Shown piece after piece: positions 1 to 6,400 of a DNA stretch of 64,000 bases. Source of the DNA: Flavobacteriaceae bacterium (GTDB lineage: Bacteria > Bacteroidota > Bacteroidia > Flavobacteriales > Flavobacteriaceae); the NCBI GenBank assembly GCA_018646605.1, contig JABGUL010000042.1, positions 1 through 64,000 on the forward strand. The letters run 5' to 3'. The notes under the pieces were generated by a model, which saw only the letters and a list, made by a program, of their open reading frames with translations, ran no database searches and had not been told where the DNA came from. Every line of letters starts with the position of its first letter. The first letter of the stretch is position 1. The position numbers and the translations under genes were made by a program.

Positions 1-361
1 AGGTAGTTTCAGGATTTTTAAAAAAAGAAGTAGCCTCTTCCACCATAATGATAAAAAAGACACTTTTGTCACTTTTTATAAATTTAAAATGGATCAAATG
101 TTCCTCAAACGAAGAGTTGTTTTGTTCAATTGTTTTTTGAATTTCGTTTTTCAAATATTCCATGGTAAATTCCATTGGAATCCTAAAGCGATGTCTTCTA
201 AGGGCAGCAATAATTCTGAAATAATGGGTTTCCCAGAGCAGAACATTTCCTTTAGAACTACGCAGTTTTTCTTCTATTGAAAATCCATTAAATAAACCAT
301 TAATAACTGCCTCATCACCCTTTGAAAGACTTGAAACTAAGTTCCCATTACAGTTGATCAT
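1..361 (-). CDS. Aminotransferase class IV (BCAT/PabC-like), 3' end cut by window edge
   Basis: About 120 N-terminal residues are readable on the minus strand from an ATG at 359-361. The protein starts MINCNGNLV and carries the segment FNGFSIEEKLR followed by LLWETHYFRIIAALRRHRFRI. This is the N-terminal layout of fold-type IV PLP enzymes (branched-chain aminotransferase / aminodeoxychorismate lyase) in flavobacteria. The PLP lysine would lie beyond the window edge. The gene lies 9 bases downstream of the START-like gene in the same direction, an arrangement I recall from other flavobacterial genomes. The substrate cannot be told from this half. Confidence 0.75.
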   Translation of the reverse strand, partial: MINCNGNLVSSLSKGDEAVINGLFNGFSIEEKLRSSKGNVLLWETHYFRIIAALRRHRFRIPMEFTMEYLKNEIQKTIEQNNSSFEEHLIHFKFIKSDKSVFFIIMVEEATSFFKNPETT

Positions 362-370
362 AGGAGACGA

Positions 371-763
371 TTAACTGGCACCAAGGACCTGTTTTAAATC
401 GGAAACTAAATTATCCCAGAGCATTTTGGACTCTTCTATTTCATCTTCCTCTGCAAAATCTGTAATGATCAGAGAAACATCTTTGGTGATTTCATCTACT
501 TGAATTTTAAATTCAAAATAATATTGATCAAAATCTTCTTCATCATTTTGCCATTGAAAACGAACTCTGTCATTGTTCTTTTTTTGAATCAATTTGGCTT
601 GCTCTTCCGAGTCATCCCAAATAAAAATAAAAAGTTCTCCTCTAGAATTCACATTATCTGCGAACCACTCTGAGAGTCCAGAAGGGGTAGACAGATACTG
701 AAACAGTAACTGTGGTGAAGAGTGGAAATCATATTCTATAGAGTAGCTTTTTTTATCGCTCAT
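371..763 (-). CDS. START-like (AHSA1/SRPBCC-type) domain protein, 130 aa
   Basis: A small soluble protein beginning MSDKKSYSIEYDFHSSPQ. The pattern of an N-terminal beta strand, then PQLLFQYLSTPSGLSEWFAD and many acidic residues, matches the flavobacterial START-like family, a helix-grip fold that encloses a hydrophobic ligand. An in-frame ATG 48 bases further upstream (811) would add MLLALFSIYWELEKNN, which does not fit the family, so the start at 763 is preferred. It probably shares a transcript with the aminotransferase gene that follows. Ligand and role are unknown. Confidence 0.8.
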   Translation of the reverse strand: MSDKKSYSIEYDFHSSPQLLFQYLSTPSGLSEWFADNVNSRGELFIFIWDDSEEQAKLIQKKNNDRVRFQWQNDEEDFDQYYFEFKIQVDEITKDVSLIITDFAEEDEIEESKMLWDNLVSDLKQVLGAS

Positions 764-898
764 GTTGTTTTTTTCAAGTTCCCAATATATTGAAAAAAGT
801 GCAAGGAGCATATTTATTTTATGATATTTTAAAAAGGATTATTCAACATGTGATTTGTAATTATTTTTATAATGACCCTATTGCCTTGCGGTTCAACA

Positions 899-931
899 TT
901 GAGATTTGATAGCCTAAATACAATAGCTTTG
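899..931 (+). promoter_or_regulatory. Candidate promoter, TTG-N22-TAGCTTTG
   Basis: TTG at 899-901 and TAGCTTTG at 924-931 match the Bacteroidota promoter pattern (TTG, 17-23 bases, TAnnTTTG). It lies 57-75 bases before the frameshifted secreted-protein gene. The rest of 812-987 is AT-rich and shows nothing else I can name. Confidence 0.35.
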
Positions 932-987
932 ATTCATTGTTTAAAATATTTTTTATTATTTCAAAAATTCAATAAATCAATTCAATT

Positions 988-1427
988 TTGAAAAATTTAA
1001 TTTTTATGGGTGTTTTCTTAGTTACACTTTTTTCTTTTTGGTCAACAAGGGAAAAGTATCAATTTAGAAGGGGTTATAAATACTGCAAAAATAATTCCAG
1101 AAATTTACGTAGAAAATTCAGCCTGTTCCTTTAAAGATAGAAACCTGTTTTTAAGAAAGATGTTGAGATCAGAATTCTGGTGGTCCATTAAGAGTATTTA
1201 TAAATGATAATGAATTAAATTCAAGGGACCTATTCAAATCTTCAAGAAGTATAAGAGAACTAATCAGTACGATTGGCAAAGTTGCAATCAAAAAAGCAGG
1301 GGCGGATATGATTGTATACATAACTGCTCAACTGGATTCAGAGATTTTATATAATCACCTTTCCAAAAGAGCTAAAAGGTCTTTATTTGGTAAAAAATTT
1401 ATTGCCTTATTAGGGGAGAAAAGGTGA
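988..1427 (+). pseudogene. Frameshifted gene for a small secreted protein
   Basis: Three frames join into one plausible protein of about 145 residues. Frame 1 (988 or ATG 1006) gives the signal peptide LKNLIFMGVFLVTLFSF. After a run of five T at 1035-1039 the reading moves to a second frame starting GQQGKSINLEGV and running to KDRNLFLRK. Near 1160 it moves to a third frame, DQNSGGPLRVFINDNELNS, ending in SLFGKKFIALLGEKR and TGA at 1425-1427. The SFGQQ junction is a typical Bacteroidota signal cleavage site, which supports the first join. Each join corresponds to one extra base. I do not recognise the family. It is either a decaying gene or one with two sequencing or assembly errors. Confidence 0.6.
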
Positions 1428-1559
1428 AAAATAATGTTTTCATTATTTTTTCAATGGGTTGTATTCTAAAAACTACATAAAACAATTGAAGGTGCTATCT
1501 ACACGATAAATTCCTTCTAATGTTTCTTACCGTCAGTTTTTTCTATCAGTTTTATATCC

Positions 1560-1567
1560 TATATTTG
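1560..1567 (+). promoter_or_regulatory. -7 element TATATTTG of tRNA-Met
   Basis: TATATTTG fits the Bacteroidota TAnnTTTG -7 box and ends 10 bases before the mature tRNA 5' end. No clear TTG box is visible at the expected spacing. The rest of 1428-1559 shows no gene. Confidence 0.55.
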
Positions 1568-1577
1568 CACCCAAAAT

Positions 1578-1651
1578 GGCGAGGTAGCTCAGCTGGTTAG
1601 AGCGTCGGATTCATAACCCGGAGGTCGGGGGATCGTGCCCCCCTCTCGCTA
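1578..1651 (+). tRNA. tRNA-Met (CAT anticodon)
   Basis: A cloverleaf of 74 bases folds with acceptor stem GGCGAGG / TCTCGCT, D-stem GCTC / GAGC, anticodon loop TTCATAA and T-stem GGGGG / CCCCC; CCA is not encoded. The CAT anticodon gives Met; elongator type is likely because the 5' end pairs, though a lysidine-modified Ile tRNA cannot be excluded by eye. Two oddities: the T-loop reads ATCGTGC, so positions 54 and 58 are A and T instead of the near-universal T and A, and anticodon-stem position 31-39 is an A-C mismatch. The gene sits in a decayed stretch. Confidence 0.88.
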
Positions 1652-1773
1652 CAAAAACAAGTCATTGGTTTTCAACACTTTAAGTATGAAAATCAATGAT
1701 TTTTTTTTACGAACCAAGGCTACCGAATACGATTCACTAAAAATGAAGCAATATTCAAAACCCAAAATCTACC

Positions 1774-2145
1774 ATGGAGGATCAAACAGAATTATCCAAA
1801 AAAAGCACAATAGAAGAAATAAGAACACGTTTTTTACTAGCAATTGATGACACGAGGCTTAACGGTTCACAAATTGGACGTCGTATAAGGGAACTAGGTT
1901 CTCAAAAAATTTACAACCTAAAAAACGGCAGAAACGGAGTAACGTTGGAAAACCTCATATCGTTTTCAAAGGAGTTTCCCCAATACAATATTAAATGGAT
2001 TATGTACGGTGAGGAGGAAATGCTTGTAAAGGAAAAAAAAGAGGAGCCTAAAGGGCAATTTGAAAAAAGGGTAGACGTCTTGGAAAACATAATAAAAGGA
2101 TTAAGTGCTAGGATAGAATTACTTGAGATAAATTCAAAAAAATAA
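1774..2145 (+). CDS. Small HTH (XRE/phage-repressor-like) regulator with C-terminal coiled coil, 123 aa
   Basis: Residues about 15-75 look like a helix-turn-helix domain: RFLLAIDDTRLNGSQIGRRI, then the recognition-helix-like SQKIYNLKNGRNGVTLENL and a WIMYGEEE end typical of repressors related to phage CI. Residues about 85-123 (EKRVDVLENIIKGLSARIEL) form a heptad-like helix suited to dimerisation. Such genes often accompany integrated elements, and this one lies 122 bases after a tRNA gene, but no integrase or other phage gene is present. DNA target unknown. Confidence 0.65.
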   Translation: MEDQTELSKKSTIEEIRTRFLLAIDDTRLNGSQIGRRIRELGSQKIYNLKNGRNGVTLENLISFSKEFPQYNIKWIMYGEEEMLVKEKKEEPKGQFEKRVDVLENIIKGLSARIELLEINSKK

Positions 2146-2218
2146 GCGAATACAAAACCGAATAGGTTTATCATTTACATACGTTTAATATCAAAGGGTT
2201 TTAAAGTTTTAGAAACTC

Positions 2219-2392
2219 TTAACTCATATAATCTTGCCATATGACCAATACATATTTATCTTTTCCATTTTCGTCTTTTTTTAAAAACCCATATTCATAA
2301 ACAAATAGATAAACCTCCCCCTTTCTGTTTTTCCAATAATGCGTAAAGAATTTGGGGTCAAAACCCAATTCCTTTAAAACCTTTGTCCGTAT
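2219..2392 (-). pseudogene. Remnant (C-terminal 57 residues) of a conserved flavobacterial small protein
   Basis: The minus strand is open from a TAA at 2393-2395 to a TAA at 2219-2221 and reads VLKELGFDPKFFTHYWKN followed by GEVYLFVYEYGFLKKDENG and ending VLVIWQDYM. It has no start codon in frame, and the bases upstream do not continue the protein. I recall similar C-termini in short hypothetical proteins of flavobacteria, so this looks like the tail of a lost gene. The remaining bases of 2146-2447 hold nothing else recognisable. Confidence 0.5.
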
Positions 2393-2447
2393 TTATCTTG
2401 CTTAGTCGTTTTTTTTTACATTTCAAACATATCATTTTATAAATGTA

Positions 2448-2455
2448 TAAATTTG
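2448..2455 (+). promoter_or_regulatory. -7 element TAAATTTG
   Basis: TAAATTTG fits TAnnTTTG and lies 26 bases before the ATG at 2482. No TTG box is seen at the usual spacing. Confidence 0.45.
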
Positions 2456-2481
2456 ATTTATTAATCATAAATCATTTTAAA

Positions 2482-3291
2482 ATGAAGAATATTTTTATTG
2501 CACTTACACTTACTTTGTCCTTTTACGTTACAAGCGCACAAACGGATAGAGTTTATCATTCAGCAACTTACATAAACGATGTTGCTGCTTCTGAAGTACC
2601 ACGCTTTATTGAATTACACAAAAAATTCACAGATATGTCTCTAGGAGAAAACAGAAAACATACGGGTGATTGGCTTTTTAGGCATTGGTATGGTTCAGGA
2701 CACACATTTGTTATTTATGAGCAGTTTAATTCAATGGAAGATTTCCATGCTGATTCTGATCTTTTTTTAGAAAACATTAATAATAGTATTAATGCTATAA
2801 AAGATGAGGCAACAAAAGAAGCGACAAAAAAGGAATGGATAGAATACAGAGCTTTTTCTGATGGACACACAGATGAAGTGAGGGTTTCAAGTCCAACATC
2901 TGTTTTGTCTGCAGAGAATGTAAATTTTGACATTCCCTTTGTTATGGTAGTTGGAAAATATAATTCTTCTGGAAACTGGGTCAAAATGGGAAATGCCTTT
3001 TTTGATTGGAGAATCAAACCTGAAGTAGATTCAAATACTTCAATTTCAGGTGGCGTTTCATATCATTTTATGGGTTCTGGACATGAAGTTGAAGTATGGC
3101 AATGTTATAATTCATTGGTTGACTTTTCAACATCAGTTACCAACTCTGCTCCTCAGGATGACAGCTTAGCTGAATCTAGAAAAACATTCTGGAGTCTAGT
3201 TAGTGGATCACATGAAGACCAAATTTATTTGCATATTGGTCATGTTGATACAGAAAAAGGAACTTTTGATTTAGCAGGAAAAGACAATTAA
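2482..3291 (+). CDS. Secreted protein with two internal repeats, function unknown, 269 aa
   Basis: The chosen ATG gives a clean signal peptide (MKNIFIALTL...VTSAQ, residues 1-20); an ATG 39 bases upstream would only add a charged tail. The mature part consists of two related halves: residues 68-88 (HWYGSGHTF...NSMEDF) and 195-215 (HFMGSGHEV...NSLVDF) share GSGH, NS and DF at the same spacing, and each is followed by an acidic/His segment (AFSDGHTDEV and VSGSHEDQI). This resembles duplicated ferredoxin-like (dimeric alpha-beta barrel) proteins, but I cannot assign a family. Single-gene unit ending at a strong terminator. Confidence 0.75.
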   Translation: MKNIFIALTLTLSFYVTSAQTDRVYHSATYINDVAASEVPRFIELHKKFTDMSLGENRKHTGDWLFRHWYGSGHTFVIYEQFNSMEDFHADSDLFLENINNSINAIKDEATKEATKKEWIEYRAFSDGHTDEVRVSSPTSVLSAENVNFDIPFVMVVGKYNSSGNWVKMGNAFFDWRIKPEVDSNTSISGGVSYHFMGSGHEVEVWQCYNSLVDFSTSVTNSAPQDDSLAESRKTFWSLVSGSHEDQIYLHIGHVDTEKGTFDLAGKDN

Positions 3292-3313
3292 TATGAATAA
3301 TTTCATAATAAAT

Positions 3314-3340
3314 AAAACCCTCCCTATGGAGGGTTTTTTA
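3314..3340. terminator. Bidirectional intrinsic terminator
   Basis: AAAACCCTCC (3314-3323), loop CTAT and GGAGGGTTTT (3328-3337) form a perfect 10-bp hairpin with T-rich ends on both strands. It lies between the convergent genes ending at 3291 and 3350 and can serve both. Confidence 0.85.
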
Positions 3341-3349
3341 TTTAATATC

Positions 3350-4573
3350 TTACCCAAGTTGACCAGCAATAAAACCAGTTGACCAGGCTGCTTGAAAATT
3401 ATATCCTCCTGTTATGGCGTCTATATTGAGTACTTCACCAGCAAAATAAAGTCCCTTATGAGTTTTGCTTCCCATTGTTTTTAAATGAATAGAGTCTAGT
3501 GTAACCCCACCACAGGTTACAAACTCTTCTTTGAAAGTAGTTTTACCTGAAACGGTATATACATCATTAGCGAGAAGTTCAGCCAAGTGTCTTCCTTTCT
3601 TTTTACCCAAATCAATCCATTTTTTATCAGCTGATATTTCTGTTTTATCAATGATATAGTGCCATAACCGCTGAGGTAATGGAAATGCTTTTTGCTTACT
3701 GACTGATTTTTGGGGATGTTCCAGCGCACAGGCTAGTAATCGATTAAAAAGTAATTCTGTATTTCGTTCTCCTATCCAATTCACTTGAATTTCAAAATTA
3801 TATTGGCATCCTGCAAGTGCAGGAGCACCAAAAGCAGAGGCTTTTAGTATGGCTGGACCACTCATGCCCCAATGTGTTATTAATAGGGCTCCTTCAGTTT
3901 CAATGTTATGACCTTTGATTTTTATTTTGGCGTTCTCTACTGCGACCCCCATTAGTTCCGTTATGGTATTTTTTGGTATGTTGAACGTAAAAAGCGAGGG
4001 GAGTGGGGGAGCGATGGTATGCCCTAGATCTTTGAGCCATTGAAATCCTTGTAGTTTAGGACTTCCCCCAGTAGCGATAATAACAGCATCAAAAAGCTGT
4101 TCCTGAGGCTCTTTTGAGAAGTGTATTTTCCATGTTTCCCCTTCTTTTGTAAGGCTGCTTACTGCAGCTTGATAGATAATGTCTACGCCTAGTTTTTTTG
4201 CTTCACTTTCTAGGCAGTCGATAATGCTTTGCGATTGATTGGATACCGGAAACACCCTCCCGTCTGGTTCCGTTTTTAGAGGTACTCCTCGATTTTCAAA
4301 CCACGCTTGGGTATCGGTTGTGTTGAAGTGGTAAAAGATGTTTTTTAGCTGCTTTCCACCTCTGGGATAGGCATTGCATAGCGTGTTTATGTCATAAGTT
4401 GCGTTGGTCACATTACAGCGGCCACCACCAGAAATTTTTACTTTGCTGAGTACTTTAGATGTTTTTTCAAACAGACTAACGGATGCTCCTGGATGATGGT
4501 GTTTTGCAGAAAGAGCAGCAAAAAAACCGGCAGCCCCTCCACCAATAATAGCAACTTTTTTATTCTTCTCCAT
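3350..4573 (-). CDS. BaiN/HI0933-family FAD-dependent oxidoreductase, 407 aa
   Basis: A flavoprotein of the HI0933/YhiN family. The N-terminal Rossmann dinucleotide site is VAIIGGGAAGFFAA (7-20), followed by an acidic strand end at FEK and the family signature SGGGRCNVTN (48-57). A second flavin-contact segment, ATGGSPKLQG, lies near residue 170, and the C-terminus carries GEVLNIDAITGGYNFQAAW, the FAD-binding end typical of the family. Length is normal. It stands alone between a convergent secreted protein and the symporter operon. The substrate of this broad family is generally unknown; BaiN of clostridia acts on bile-acid intermediates, which need not apply here. Confidence 0.88.
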   Translation of the reverse strand: MEKNKKVAIIGGGAAGFFAALSAKHHHPGASVSLFEKTSKVLSKVKISGGGRCNVTNATYDINTLCNAYPRGGKQLKNIFYHFNTTDTQAWFENRGVPLKTEPDGRVFPVSNQSQSIIDCLESEAKKLGVDIIYQAAVSSLTKEGETWKIHFSKEPQEQLFDAVIIATGGSPKLQGFQWLKDLGHTIAPPLPSLFTFNIPKNTITELMGVAVENAKIKIKGHNIETEGALLITHWGMSGPAILKASAFGAPALAGCQYNFEIQVNWIGERNTELLFNRLLACALEHPQKSVSKQKAFPLPQRLWHYIIDKTEISADKKWIDLGKKKGRHLAELLANDVYTVSGKTTFKEEFVTCGGVTLDSIHLKTMGSKTHKGLYFAGEVLNIDAITGGYNFQAAWSTGFIAGQLG

Positions 4574-4658
4574 GAAGTGCTAAAGTAAGAAGATTCCTTT
4601 TACAAAGAGGTTTCTAACTTCTTAACGTCTTTACATTTTGTTTAATTAAAAGAACAAC

Positions 4659-6314
4659 TTATTTCTTCCCAATCACCACTTGTAGTATTAAAGCAAAAAG
4701 CACTGTCAGCACTGCTCCAATTACATTCAGCCAAAGAAAGCTTACCACATCATAAGTAAAGAGTGATAGTATAATGACTTCAGAAAGTAGAGCAGCCCAA
4801 AAAACCGCTTTACCCTCTACGTATTTAATAAAGATAGCAACTAAGAAAATCCCCAGAATAGTACCGTAAAAGACCGAGCCAATAATATTTACCAATTGAA
4901 TCAGGTTTTCAAATAAATTTCCTACACTAGCAAAAAGAATCGCTATGATTCCCCATATAAGGGTAAATGTTTTGGACGCCGTAACATAGTGAGCGGGTGT
5001 TTTTTCTTGAACATTCCGTTGGTATAAATCTACGGTAGTTGTTGCGGCCAAGGCATTCAACTCAGAGGCGGTAGAACTCATGGCAGCAGAAAATATTACT
5101 GCCAATAATAAACCAATCAATCCTGTAGGTAGATACCCTAAAATAAAAGAGATAAAGACATAATCTTTATCATTTGTTTCTTGTGTGGGATCAACTGAAG
5201 TAATTAACTCTTTTGCTTTTTGGCGCTGTATTTTTTCGGTTTGTGTAAGTTGCTCCAGTTGCTGTTGAAAATCAGCTTCATCTATGGCGTTGAGGAGTAA
5301 GGTTTTAATGTCATTTTGTGTGCTGCGATTTTCTGTTTCCAATTGACTAAACGCTGCTGCAGACTCAGAATTGTGCACGGCTGCAATGGCTTTGGGATTA
5401 AAGTTTAGTGGAGCAGGTTCAAATTGATAAAACACAAAAACCATGACACCCACTAAGAGAATGAAAAATTGCATGGGAATTTTTAAAATCCCATTCATGA
5501 TCAACCCCATTTGACTTTCTTTAAGAGATTTTCCAGAGAGGTACCGTTGTACTTGTGATTGATCCGTTCCAAAATAGGATAATGCCAAAAATAAACCACC
5601 CGTAAGGCCACTCCAAAAAGTATAACGACTGTTGAGGTCAATGCTAAAATCCAAAACGTTCAATTTCCCTGCTTTTCCTGCAAGGTGGAGGGCTTCGTTA
5701 AATCCAATTCCCTCAGGAAATCGGTATATGATAAATCCAAAAGCGATAAACATGCCCAAGAAGATGATAAACATCTGTTGCTTTTGGGTAACGTTTACGG
5801 CTTTTGTTCCTCCAATCATAGTGTAGGTAATTACCAAAGTCCCTACCATCAACACGACTATTTTTAAATCCCAACCCAATACTACACTCAAAATTATAGC
5901 AGGGGCATAGATGGTAATTCCCGCTGCCAGTCCGCGTTGAACTAAAAATAATAAGGCCGTTAGGGTACGCACTTGAAGGTTGAAACGTTTTTCTAAAAAC
6001 TCATAGGCAGTATAGACATTCAGACGGTGGTAAACGGGAATGAAAAAGAGGCAAATAATGAGCATAGCAAAAGGCAGTCCAAAATAAAACTGCACAAATC
6101 CCATTCCGTCATGAAACGCCTGCCCTGGTGTGGATAGGAAAGTGATAGCACTTGCTTGTGTGGCCATTACGGATAAACCTACGGTCCACCAGCGTGCTTC
6201 ATTTCCGCCTTTTAGGTATTCGTTTATATTTTTATGGCTGTTGTTTTTCCATACGCCATATAAAACGATAAAAGCCAGGGTGGCACCCAATATGATCCAG
6301 TCCAGTAGTTGCAT
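4659..6314 (-). CDS. Sodium:solute symporter (SSS family), 551 aa
   Basis: About 13 hydrophobic segments run through the protein in the SSS (LeuT-fold) layout: LDWIILGATLAFIVLYG at the N-terminus, the conserved VGLSVMATQASAITFLSTPG (45-64), RYTFWSGLTGG and FGTDQSQVQRYLSGKS (249-263). These proteins import sugars, amino acids or sialic acids with sodium. Residues about 300-384 form a long polar insertion in the loop before the NDKDYVFISF helix; it is Gln/Glu-rich and looks helical. The start codon overlaps by one base the stop of a 28-codon ORF, which in turn overlaps the PIG-L deacetylase gene. The context suggests uptake of a product related to deacetylated amino sugars, but the substrate is not visible. 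Confidence 0.88.
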   Translation of the reverse strand: MQLLDWIILGATLAFIVLYGVWKNNSHKNINEYLKGGNEARWWTVGLSVMATQASAITFLSTPGQAFHDGMGFVQFYFGLPFAMLIICLFFIPVYHRLNVYTAYEFLEKRFNLQVRTLTALLFLVQRGLAAGITIYAPAIILSVVLGWDLKIVVLMVGTLVITYTMIGGTKAVNVTQKQQMFIIFLGMFIAFGFIIYRFPEGIGFNEALHLAGKAGKLNVLDFSIDLNSRYTFWSGLTGGLFLALSYFGTDQSQVQRYLSGKSLKESQMGLIMNGILKIPMQFFILLVGVMVFVFYQFEPAPLNFNPKAIAAVHNSESAAAFSQLETENRSTQNDIKTLLLNAIDEADFQQQLEQLTQTEKIQRQKAKELITSVDPTQETNDKDYVFISFILGYLPTGLIGLLLAVIFSAAMSSTASELNALAATTTVDLYQRNVQEKTPAHYVTASKTFTLIWGIIAILFASVGNLFENLIQLVNIIGSVFYGTILGIFLVAIFIKYVEGKAVFWAALLSEVIILSLFTYDVVSFLWLNVIGAVLTVLFALILQVVIGKK

Positions 6315-6400
6315 TAGCTATAGGTAATCATAAATTGATAAAAACCGATCCAGTAGAGGAGGTTCAAAAAGATTAAAATGAAATAGGTAGATCGTTTCAT
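6314..6400 (-). CDS. 28-residue membrane micro-ORF between deacetylase and symporter
   Basis: On the minus strand an ATG at 6398-6400 opens a frame of 28 codons: MKRSTYFILIFLNLLYWIGF followed by YQFMITYS and TAA at 6314-6316. The start overlaps the PIG-L stop in an ATGA arrangement, and the stop overlaps the symporter start in a TAATG arrangement. The peptide has a basic N-terminus and one hydrophobic helix, so it would be a single-pass membrane peptide. Exact overlap at both ends implies translational coupling in one operon. No known family comes to mind; an accessory subunit of the symporter is an inference. Micro-ORFs this short can be chance, hence moderate confidence. Confidence 0.55.
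   Translation of the reverse strand: MKRSTYFILIFLNLLYWIGFYQFMITYS

Noticed and set aside
89-280. 63-codon plus-strand frame at the left edge
   Set aside because: The minus strand here codes the aminotransferase N-terminus with clear family sequence.
1635-1847. 70-codon frame beginning in the tRNA 3' half
   Set aside because: It starts inside the tRNA and overlaps the HTH gene in another frame; composition is Lys/Asn-rich noise.
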